A DNA stretch of 64,000 nt from Gammaproteobacteria bacterium. GTDB lineage: Bacteria; Pseudomonadota; Gammaproteobacteria; DSM-16500. The number at the start of each line of letters is the position of its first letter. The first letter of the stretch is position 1. The notes below the pieces were generated by a model, which was given only the letters and a program-made list of their open reading frames with translations, made no database searches and was not told where the DNA came from. A program made the position numbers and the translations under genes. The stretch spans positions 124,001 through 188,000 of the forward strand of contig JAHCAO010000003.1 of assembly GCA_019634835.1 (NCBI GenBank). Direction: 5' to 3'. Positions 56,678 to 64,000 of this stretch are shown here, piece after piece.

Positions 56678-57538
56678 TTATATCGCTTCACGCAAACTCA
56701 ATTTCGCTAAAATACGCCCTATTCCGCTACGCAACTCACTACGGTGTAAAATCATATCTATTGCCCCATGTTTTAATAAAAACTCGCTGCGTTGAAACCC
56801 TTCAGGAAGTTTTTCTCTTACCGTTTGCTCAATAACGCGCGGACCTGCAAATCCTATTAATGCATTAGGCTCAGCGATAATAACGTCGCCTAACATGGCT
56901 AGACTAGCGGATACCCCCCCCATCGTGGGATCGGTTAAGACAGAAACGTAAGGAATACCTTGCTCTGCTAATTGTGCAAGGGCAGCACTGACCTTGGCCA
57001 TTTGCATTAAGGAAATCAATGCTTCTTGCATACGTGCGCCACCACTTGCAGAAAAACACACTAAAGGTATACGCAGCTCAATGCTCGTATTGACTGCTCT
57101 AGTAAACCGCTCACCTACTGCAGCACCCATTGACCCACCAATAAAGCTATACTCAAAAGCCGCAGCAACAATAGTCAAGCCACACAATCTTCCACGCATG
57201 ACGACCAGTGCTTCTTTTTCTCCTGTTTCTCTCTGTGCAGCCAAAAGACGATCTTTATATTTTTTCAAATCCTTAAACTTCAGTTTATCTTCTGGACCAA
57301 TATCTGCACCAATTTCACTTCCTGTATTAGGGTCTAAAAAATAGTTCAACCGTGTTCTAGCTGATATTTTAATGTGATAATCACATTTCGGACAAACTTC
57401 CAAATTTCTTTCTAGTTCAGAGCGATACAAAACTGAATTACAGCGATCACACTTTGACCATAAGCCTTCTGGTACTCCTTTCTTGGTACTGGTACCAGTA
57501 CGAATTCTAGAAGGAAGTAATTTTTTAAACCAACTCAT
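56678..57538 (-). CDS. accD: Acetyl-CoA carboxylase carboxyltransferase subunit beta
   Basis: 286 residues. Zinc finger C30-x2-C33 ... C49-x2-C52, then the crotonase-fold core with [24 protein letters not shown] and [12 protein letters not shown]. Together with AccA (not here) it transfers carboxyl from biotin to acetyl-CoA to make malonyl-CoA for the fatty acid cluster earlier in the window. It is 51 bp after truA on the same strand. Confidence 0.95.
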   Translation of the reverse strand: MSWFKKLLPSRIRTGTSTKKGVPEGLWSKCDRCNSVLYRSELERNLEVCPKCDYHIKISARTRLNYFLDPNTGSEIGADIGPEDKLKFKDLKKYKDRLLAAQRETGEKEALVVMRGRLCGLTIVAAAFEYSFIGGSMGAAVGERFTRAVNTSIELRIPLVCFSASGGARMQEALISLMQMAKVSAALAQLAEQGIPYVSVLTDPTMGGVSASLAMLGDVIIAEPNALIGFAGPRVIEQTVREKLPEGFQRSEFLLKHGAIDMILHRSELRSGIGRILAKLSLREAI

Positions 57539-57589
57539 AGTAATACCTTATCAGCGATTTCGCTGAATCTTAAAATGCGTGTGCGAGTA

Positions 57590-58366
57590 TTATATCAAAA
57601 ACATCCCTCTATTTATGGGGAAAATATAAGGTTCAGGATAGGTTACTTGAGTCAAATACAACCCGTCTGGCGGCGCTGTTTCAGCTGCAGCACGCCGATC
57701 TTTTGCTTGCAACACTTCTTGCATCCATTCAGGCTGTTTTAGTCCTGCACCAATTTTTACTAAGGAACCTACTATATTTCGCACCATATGATGTAAAAAA
57801 GCATTAGCTTGAATTTCCACTATGACAAAGTCCCCCTGACGTCGTACGGTAAACTCAGTCACATTGCGCATGGGAGATTTTGAGTGACACTGTGAAGAGC
57901 GAAATGAACTAAAATCTTGCTCTCCAATGAGAATTTTTCCTGCTTGCTGCATAGGTACGACATCTAGCGGGTAATAATGCCAAGTGACACGAGTACTTAG
58001 CATAGCAGGTCGGATAGGATGATTAAAAATTACATAGCGGTAACGGCGGGCCATTGCAGTAAATCTAGCATGAAAGCTATAGTCAACATGTTTTGCCCAT
58101 CGCACCACAATAGAGGACGGTAAATGAGAATTTGTTCCCCATATCCAAGCATCAATATGACGTTTTGCATGAGTATCAAAGTGAACAACTTGACCCATGG
58201 CGTGTACGTTTGCATCTGTACGCCCTGCACAGAAAAGTAAAATACGTTCATTTGCTACTTTTGCTAAAGCACTTTCTAACGTACCTTGTATAGTTGACAA
58301 CCCGCGTTGTGCTTGCCAACCATAAAACCCATGTCCATTATATTCGACGCCAAGAGCAATACGCAT
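57590..58366 (-). CDS. truA: tRNA pseudouridine(38-40) synthase TruA
   Basis: 258 residues. Catalytic D51 lies in [13 protein letters not shown], with the N-terminal [13 protein letters not shown] and the later [15 protein letters not shown] and [13 protein letters not shown] typical of TruA. It modifies the anticodon arm of many tRNAs. Three bases separate it from the FimV-like gene, and the order asd-fimV-truA-accD matches Pseudomonas- and Legionella-like chromosomes. Confidence 0.95.
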   Translation of the reverse strand: MRIALGVEYNGHGFYGWQAQRGLSTIQGTLESALAKVANERILLFCAGRTDANVHAMGQVVHFDTHAKRHIDAWIWGTNSHLPSSIVVRWAKHVDYSFHARFTAMARRYRYVIFNHPIRPAMLSTRVTWHYYPLDVVPMQQAGKILIGEQDFSSFRSSQCHSKSPMRNVTEFTVRRQGDFVIVEIQANAFLHHMVRNIVGSLVKIGAGLKQPEWMQEVLQAKDRRAAAETAPPDGLYLTQVTYPEPYIFPINRGMFLI

Positions 58367-58369
58367 GTT

Positions 58370-58723
58370 TCAAATGTAACTCAGTAATTGCAGTGCTTCT
58401 TGTTGTTGAATAGCGGTTCCTTGCGTGACAACGTATTCTAAAATTTTCTTAGCAAGCTGATTACGACCAGCTTCCATGTAAGCGCGAGCTAAATCTAATT
58501 GTGTCGCCATGACATCATCACCTGCAATAGCAGTCATATCATGAAAACTAGGATTGTTGACCAATGCAGGCTGCATTTTTTGATCATCCTGTTTTTTTAA
58601 TATGGGTGATATGGTCGGTTTTTTTTTAAATATGAAATATAATCCAATGATAAAAGCAGCAATCGAGCTGGTTCCAATGGCGACTAAAATGCTAAGATAG
58701 CAATCAATAATTTGTAAAATCAT
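58370..58723 (-). CDS. Miniature FimV-like protein
   Basis: 117 residues: an N-terminal membrane helix (13-33), short linker, and a C-terminal FimV/TPR-like motif MATQLDLARAYMEAGRNQLA followed by KKILEYVVTQG. Normal FimV proteins are 600-1000 residues with a LysM domain and a long acidic region, which this lacks. Its location between asd and truA is the FimV position, so it is probably a reduced FimV. The start overlaps the asd stop by four bases. FimV affects polar machinery and type IV pili; whether this reduced form does so is unknown. Confidence 0.78.
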   Translation of the reverse strand: MILQIIDCYLSILVAIGTSSIAAFIIGLYFIFKKKPTISPILKKQDDQKMQPALVNNPSFHDMTAIAGDDVMATQLDLARAYMEAGRNQLAKKILEYVVTQGTAIQQQEALQLLSYI

Positions 58724-59739
58724 GGCGATAAATAATGTTCAATTAAATGTTCAGTAATTTGAATAGCGTTAAGCGCAGCGCCCTTACGAAGATTATCTGA
58801 CACAATCCAAAGGTTTAATCCCCTTTCATGCGAAATATCCTCACGAACACGCCCAACATAAACGTAATCATTACCTGCTGCATCATGAGCAGGAGTCGCA
58901 TAAGGAAATTTGCCTGTCACTAATTTGATACCAGGCACATGAGAAAGTAACGTCGATGCTTGCTCTACCGTTATTTTATCTTTTGTTTCAAGATGTACGG
59001 ATGCGGCATGACCACAATATACCGGCACACGAACGGCTGTTGGGTTGATGGCAAGAGTGTAATCATTGAATATTTTTTGTAATTCCCACACGATTTTCAT
59101 TTCTTCCCGCGTGTAACCATTATCTTGAAAATCATCAATGTGTGGTAAAACGTTAAATGCGATTTGTTGTGCATACACTTTGGGGTGAATTTTTTCATTA
59201 CCAAGCAATTGCTTTGTTTGCTCGGTCAATTCAGTGATAGCTTCTTTGCCTGTTCCTGAAACCGATTGATATGTTGCCACATTAATACGACTAATACCAA
59301 CAGCATCATAAATTGGCTTTAATCCTACCGCAATGGGAATGGTATTGCAGTTTGGATTTGAAATAATGTTCATTTTACGGTAATCAGCAATAACATTAAC
59401 ATTGACCTCAGGAATTACCAATGGAACATCATCGTGATTGCGATAATAAAAACTTTTATCTATAACAATATTACCAGAGGCTGCCGCTTTAGGAGCATAT
59501 TCAGCAGCGAGATCATTTCCAACACAAAAAAAAGCGATGTGAGACTGACTAAAATTAAAGGTTGTTAATTCATGAACACAATAGTTCTTGCCTCGGAATT
59601 TAATTTCTTTACCAACAGATTGTTGGCTGGCCACTAAATAAAGATCTTTTATTGGAAAATTTCTTTCTTCCAAGAGAGAAAGCAATGTTGTGCCAACCAA
59701 ACCTGTTGCGCCCACAATTGATATGGAATATTGACTCAT
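58720..59739 (-). CDS. asd: Aspartate-semialdehyde dehydrogenase
   Basis: 339 residues. Makes aspartate semialdehyde for lysine, threonine, methionine and diaminopimelate. N-terminal VGATGLVGTTLL binds NADP, C131 in SNPNCNTIP is the catalytic cysteine, and GHAASVHLET carries the conserved His. It belongs to the shorter Asd form shared by many Gram-negatives. It is followed by the FimV-like gene with a four-base overlap. Confidence 0.94.
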   Translation of the reverse strand: MSQYSISIVGATGLVGTTLLSLLEERNFPIKDLYLVASQQSVGKEIKFRGKNYCVHELTTFNFSQSHIAFFCVGNDLAAEYAPKAAASGNIVIDKSFYYRNHDDVPLVIPEVNVNVIADYRKMNIISNPNCNTIPIAVGLKPIYDAVGISRINVATYQSVSGTGKEAITELTEQTKQLLGNEKIHPKVYAQQIAFNVLPHIDDFQDNGYTREEMKIVWELQKIFNDYTLAINPTAVRVPVYCGHAASVHLETKDKITVEQASTLLSHVPGIKLVTGKFPYATPAHDAAGNDYVYVGRVREDISHERGLNLWIVSDNLRKGAALNAIQITEHLIEHYLSP

Positions 59740-59768
59740 TTATTCACCTCAATATTTTGCCAAGTTTT

Positions 59769-60662
59769 TTATGCTTTAAACTGCTCAATTCCCTGCAGCC
59801 ATACACTAATAGCTTCACCTAGTAGTCGCGGATTACTTTCTTGGGCCAGGTGCAATTCTTCACCAATGTCAACAATTTCAAGGTTAGGTATATTTTCTTT
59901 TGCCCACATCACCGTAGCTATGGTCGTAATAAACCCTGGCACAGAGTATAACATTAATTTAGGTAGTGATGAGAGCGTTAGTTTTTTTGAGTAGTTTGCA
60001 ATCAATTTGTCAATTTGACTTTTTCCAGTCCCATTGGACAACTCTTTAAGATATTGTAATATTGGTTTACCTGTCCCTTTACCCATAAAGGGCTCTCGAT
60101 AATTTTGCATTTCTTCCTCTGTTAGCTGCCTCATTACATTTTGTGGCATAATTTTATCTATAAAAGCACTACCATTCATAACGATATCAGACACATTTTC
60201 TACATTCTGCAATGAGATTAATTGTTCTTGAAAAGGCAGTGAAATATCTTCATTCAGCGATCGTAGAAAAGCTTCATAGAACACTAATCCTTTACAATTT
60301 TCTTCATGGCGCATTGCATAATCAAACCCAATAATAGATCCCCAGCCATGCATGACTATAGTCATTTTTTTTAGGTCCAACGCTTTTATCAGTGCTTCGA
60401 TATATTCAATATGATCATATACTGTATAAAGGATATCAGGTTTATCTGAACGACCAAATCCAACTAAATCAGGAGCGATGCAACGACCTAAGGACGTGAG
60501 ATAGGGAATGACATTGCGCCACAAATAACATGAGGTAGGGATACCATGTAAAAATAAAATAGGGTCCCCGCTTCCTGCTTCAATATAGTGAATTTTAGAA
60601 CCTAATACTTCAATAAAATTTGAAGGATATAGTATTTTCCCTGAAATCTTTTCATCCATCAT
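59769..60662 (-). CDS. Haloalkane-dehalogenase-like alpha/beta hydrolase lacking the nucleophile
   Basis: 297 residues from ATG 60662 (AAGGACG upstream); an earlier in-frame start at 60704 lies within the glutamate dehydrogenase gene. FLHGIPTSCYLWRNVIPYL and the length match haloalkane dehalogenases such as LinB (296). The nucleophile motif, normally HDWGS, reads VMHGWGS: Gly takes the place of Asp. The His near the C-terminus (ELHLAQESNP) remains. Without the nucleophile no dehalogenation or ester hydrolysis by the normal mechanism is expected. It follows the gdh gene by 10 bases. Confidence 0.83.
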   Translation of the reverse strand: MMDEKISGKILYPSNFIEVLGSKIHYIEAGSGDPILFLHGIPTSCYLWRNVIPYLTSLGRCIAPDLVGFGRSDKPDILYTVYDHIEYIEALIKALDLKKMTIVMHGWGSIIGFDYAMRHEENCKGLVFYEAFLRSLNEDISLPFQEQLISLQNVENVSDIVMNGSAFIDKIMPQNVMRQLTEEEMQNYREPFMGKGTGKPILQYLKELSNGTGKSQIDKLIANYSKKLTLSSLPKLMLYSVPGFITTIATVMWAKENIPNLEIVDIGEELHLAQESNPRLLGEAISVWLQGIEQFKA

Positions 60663-60672
60663 GCTAGCGTCC

Positions 60673-63600
60673 TTATGCCGCTTGAGCAAAATCAAATAAT
60701 TCACGTAACACTACTGAGTATGTTACAAAACCAACAACATCACTTGACTTAATATCTGCTAATAATTTCTGCCACCGTTCAATTAGGAATTGATAACGAT
60801 TTATCCAAATATCGATTCTTTCATCAATATTCTTATTCTTAATTTCTTTGGTCTTCATGGTCAGTACACGAGCACTGAGTTTATGCTGTACACGATCAAG
60901 ATCATCTCTAAAACCTGCACGCGCAAGCTCATCCCATTGGTTTTCAACCACATAGGCATTCATCATTTCTCGCAACCAGTTTAGTTCCAGCTGATTACCA
61001 ATGCTATAATAAGTCTTTGCAACATCTGAAATGTTAAGCTCATATTTTTGCGCTGCTTCTACAATATCAAGAGAAGTAAATAGTGCATTACAAGATGCTA
61101 TACTCTTTGCTAATTTTTCCGGCACATTTTGGTCAATAAGATAACGAGCACTTGTTTCAAACGCTTCTTTATCAGGAGCATCCAATAATTGGGGCAAACG
61201 CTTTACTAACTCAGCAATACGTGGAGAAAAATCATCAATGACTTGTTGTATATCTATATTCGGTTTGCGATTGCGTAAAAACCATCTTGTAGCACGACGT
61301 ATAAGATAATAAATTTGTAACATCATGCGGTATTGAACATTTTGATGAACTTTATAATCAAGCGACATAATTTGCCGCCACAAATCTTCCATGTGGTAAA
61401 TACTTGAAGCAATGGTGAAAGCACGAATAATAAATGTGATAGAGGCGCCTGTTTCTCGCTGTAACCTTTCTACAAAATTAATTCCCATTCTATCTGTAAT
61501 ACTTTTGCACAATTGAGTAGCAACAATTTCACGGCGTAAACTATGCTGATTCATTTGAGGGAAATATTTTTCGCATAATGGCTTAGGAAATGCCATTAGT
61601 AAAAACTTACTGAAATAAGGATCTTCTGGCACATCACTCGCTAGAATGTCCTGCTTTAAATACATTTTGCAATACGCTAATAACATTGCAATTTCTGGGC
61701 GTGTCAACGGCTTATTACTAGCTTTACGTTCTAATAACGTTTTATCGTCAGGTAAATATTCTAGTTTACGATTTAAGCGCTCACTTTTTTCTAAATCATT
61801 CATATATTGTCTAAATAAATCCATTGTCTGTTGCGCAACAGATGCCTCGAGGCTTAGCATTTGAGTTTGATTGTAATTATCCAGTAACACCAACTCTGCT
61901 ATTTCATCAGTCATTTTTTCGAGTAGCCTATTACGTTGTTCAAGCGTCATTTCGCCATCAGCAACCAGCCGGTTCAATAAAATTTTGATATTAACTTCAT
62001 GATCAGAGCAATCCACACCTGCAGAATTATCAATAAAGTCAGTGTTGACAATCCCACCTTGCAAAGAATATTCAATGCGTGCAAGTTGGGTCATGCCAAG
62101 GTTTCCGCCCTCAGCAATGACGCGAGCATTCAGTTCAATGGCATCGATGCGAATACCATCGTTAGTGCGATCACCTACATCAAGGTGTGTCTCTTGTGTT
62201 GATTTTACGAATGTACCTATACCGCCATTCCAAATTAAATCCACTGGTGCTTTAAGCATGGCACGAATTAATTCATTAGGAACCATCGTATCTTTTTTAG
62301 TATTCAGAATATGTTTAATTTCTGGGGTCAATTTAATCGATTTTACTGACCGATCAAAAACACCACCACCATGAGAAATTAATTCAGGATTGTAATCTTT
62401 CCACGTTGAACGCGGTAAGTTAAATAATCGTTTTCTCTCTTCAAAACTAATGGCTGAATCTGGATCAGGATCTAAAAAAATATGCATATGATTAAATGCA
62501 CCAATCAATTTGGTATGATTAGAGAGCAACATGCCATTACCGAAAACATCACCACTCATATCACCAATGCCAATAGCAGTGAAATCATCTTTCTCTGGAT
62601 CAATGCCAATTTCACGGAAATGACGCTGAACAGAAACCCAGACACCTCTGGAAGTAATACCCATTTTCTTGTGGTCATACCCAGCAGAACCACCAGATGC
62701 AAATGCATCATCAAGCCAAAATCCATATTTCTGTGCAATACTATTAGCAATATCGGAAAAAGTTGCTGTTCCTTTATCTGCTGCAACCACTAAATAAGGA
62801 TCATCCTCGTCATACCTTGTTACATCAACAGGTGGAACAATGACGCCTTCTTTAATGTTGTCCGTGATATCTAAAAGACCACTAATGAAAGTAGAATAAC
62901 AGTAGATGACTTCCTTCATATAATCATCACGGCTAATTTCTGGGGTCAACGAACGCTTAACAACAAAACCGCCCTTAGCCCCCTCTGGTACAATGACAGT
63001 ATTTTTAACTTGCTGGGCTTTCATCAACCCAAGTACTTCAGTACGAAAATCCTCTCGTCTATCTGACCAGCGTAATCCACCGCGTGCTACTTTACCTGCA
63101 CGTAAATGCACCCCCTCAACACGTGGAGAATAAACAAATATTTCAAATTTTGGCCTTGGCAAAGGGAGATCAGAAATCTTAGCTGGATCAAACTTAAACG
63201 ATATATAGGATTTGTTTAAACCATTTTCCAACTTTTGGAAATAGTTCGTACGATTGGTCGCAAGTATCACTTCTAACAACCTTCGTACAATCCTGTCTTC
63301 GTCCAAACTCGATACATTATCAAGAGCTTGCTCTATGTATTCAATTAATGCCTTAAGATCATTACGGTTACCGCGCTGATAACTTGGGTCAAAACGTAAT
63401 ATGAATAACTGTACTAAAGCCTTGCTTAGTTCCGCATTATTGATAAGTGCCTGCTCGATATAGTTTTGACTAAACGTAAATCCAGTTTGTCGCAAATATT
63501 TTGTGTAAGCACGTAACATAGCTGTTTCATTGTACGTAAGGTTTGCTTCCAGAACTAACCGGTTGAATCCATCATTTTCAGCTTCACCAAACCAAATTTT

Positions 63601-64000
63601 TTTAAAAGCATCTTGAAATGAATCTTTGATATCATTTGCATCAATTTCTTTATTGATCGCATAAGACATATTAAAATCATGAATCCAAATTAGTTTGCCA
63701 TCCTTAAATTTTAACTCATGAGGTCTTTCACCAATAATCCGCAGGCCCATGTTTTCTAATATGGGCAACACATCAGATAATACGATGGTTTCTTCTGCAT
63801 GAAATAGTTTTAGGTTTAATGTTTTATTCTCAGTTGATTTTGAAAATAACATACCTAGCGGATTTTCTGTTGATAACGACTCAATTTTTTCGATGTCATC
63901 CAGTGCTTCTTTAACGGTATAATCTTCACTATAACTAGCAGGAATAGCTCTTTGAAACTTATTATAATACCTCAATCCTTCTGCTTCACCATAATGAGCT
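60673..64000 (-). CDS. NAD-dependent glutamate dehydrogenase, large (GDH2/GdhB) type, C-terminal part
   Basis: The frame is open from the window edge (reading AHYGEAEGLRYYNKFQRAIP at the start) to the stop at 60673-60675, about 1108 residues of a protein normally near 1600. It converts glutamate to 2-oxoglutarate and ammonia. The catalytic core shows KVARGGLRWSDRREDFRTEV, VPEGAKGGFVVKR (catalytic Lys), and GIGDMSGDVFGNGMLL. The start and about the first third lie beyond the window. In amino-acid-fed intracellular bacteria this enzyme feeds carbon from glutamate into the TCA cycle. Confidence 0.93.
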   Translation of the reverse strand, partial: AHYGEAEGLRYYNKFQRAIPASYSEDYTVKEALDDIEKIESLSTENPLGMLFSKSTENKTLNLKLFHAEETIVLSDVLPILENMGLRIIGERPHELKFKDGKLIWIHDFNMSYAINKEIDANDIKDSFQDAFKKIWFGEAENDGFNRLVLEANLTYNETAMLRAYTKYLRQTGFTFSQNYIEQALINNAELSKALVQLFILRFDPSYQRGNRNDLKALIEYIEQALDNVSSLDEDRIVRRLLEVILATNRTNYFQKLENGLNKSYISFKFDPAKISDLPLPRPKFEIFVYSPRVEGVHLRAGKVARGGLRWSDRREDFRTEVLGLMKAQQVKNTVIVPEGAKGGFVVKRSLTPEISRDDYMKEVIYCYSTFISGLLDITDNIKEGVIVPPVDVTRYDEDDPYLVVAADKGTATFSDIANSIAQKYGFWLDDAFASGGSAGYDHKKMGITSRGVWVSVQRHFREIGIDPEKDDFTAIGIGDMSGDVFGNGMLLSNHTKLIGAFNHMHIFLDPDPDSAISFEERKRLFNLPRSTWKDYNPELISHGGGVFDRSVKSIKLTPEIKHILNTKKDTMVPNELIRAMLKAPVDLIWNGGIGTFVKSTQETHLDVGDRTNDGIRIDAIELNARVIAEGGNLGMTQLARIEYSLQGGIVNTDFIDNSAGVDCSDHEVNIKILLNRLVADGEMTLEQRNRLLEKMTDEIAELVLLDNYNQTQMLSLEASVAQQTMDLFRQYMNDLEKSERLNRKLEYLPDDKTLLERKASNKPLTRPEIAMLLAYCKMYLKQDILASDVPEDPYFSKFLLMAFPKPLCEKYFPQMNQHSLRREIVATQLCKSITDRMGINFVERLQRETGASITFIIRAFTIASSIYHMEDLWRQIMSLDYKVHQNVQYRMMLQIYYLIRRATRWFLRNRKPNIDIQQVIDDFSPRIAELVKRLPQLLDAPDKEAFETSARYLIDQNVPEKLAKSIASCNALFTSLDIVEAAQKYELNISDVAKTYYSIGNQLELNWLREMMNAYVVENQWDELARAGFRDDLDRVQHKLSARVLTMKTKEIKNKNIDERIDIWINRYQFLIERWQKLLADIKSSDVVGFVTYSVVLRELFDFAQAA

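Overview
The window is low-GC, densely packed bacterial chromosome. Gene content and order (yceD-rpmF-plsX-fabHGDF, an mltG-tmk-holB-tatD run, lolCD, an mla-type lipid transporter, type II QueF, asd-fimV-truA-accD, lpxH) are gammaproteobacterial. A eukaryotic-like RhoGEF (DH) domain protein, several cyclic-di-GMP proteins and small patchwork accessory genes point to a host-associated member of the Legionellales (Coxiella/Aquicella/Berkiella/Legionella-like). That placement is inference from gene style only.

Layout. 1-4 kb: the end of an unrecognised gene running off the left edge, divergent from a 1094-residue protein with a P-loop kinase-like segment and a DH-like domain, probably a secreted effector, ending at an 8-C tract. 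4-16 kb: a fatty acid/lipid and housekeeping block (yceD, rpmF, plsX, fabH, fabG, acpP, fabF, a patatin lipoprotein gene broken by one TGA, mltG, tmk, holB, tatD, one lolC/E-type gene, lolD). 16-27 kb: hemH, a 190-bp inverted-repeat element, comEC, a response regulator/histidine kinase pair, smc and ligA. 27-35 kb: two GGDEF/EAL proteins (one degenerate at most catalytic positions, one with an intact EAL), a PLP decarboxylase fused to an acetyltransferase, a FadL-like porin. 34.7-42 kb: an accessory patch with five regulators (GntR, MerR, MarR, TetR, Ada) beside small enzymes, IS30-like transposase debris and a truncated MerR gene. 42.6-47.4 kb: an ABC-F protein behind a possible coupled leader peptide, an unknown protein, a HerA-type ATPase, queF. 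47.5-52 kb: adk-DUF2147-mlaE-mlaF-mlaD-lipoprotein, nearly all with 4-bp ATGA overlaps. 52-60 kb: an unknown protein, lpxH, a cyclic-nucleotide-binding/CPBP fusion, yjbQ, a SPOR protein, accD, truA, a miniature FimV-like protein, asd. 60-64 kb: a dehalogenase-like hydrolase without its nucleophile and the C-terminal two thirds of a large NAD-glutamate dehydrogenase that runs off the right edge.

The most unusual non-coding signal is a dispersed stem-loop repeat family with four copies in the window (31.2, 52.1, 53.7 and 56.5 kb). The core is conserved and folds into two short hairpins. In the two complete copies it lies between long outer arms that differ between copies but are complementary within each copy (65 of 65 bp and 37 of 38 bp). 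Other points for follow-up are the RhoGEF/P-loop protein and its C tract, the decarboxylase-acetyltransferase fusion, the leader-ABC-F coupling, and the loss of catalytic residues in several enzymes.
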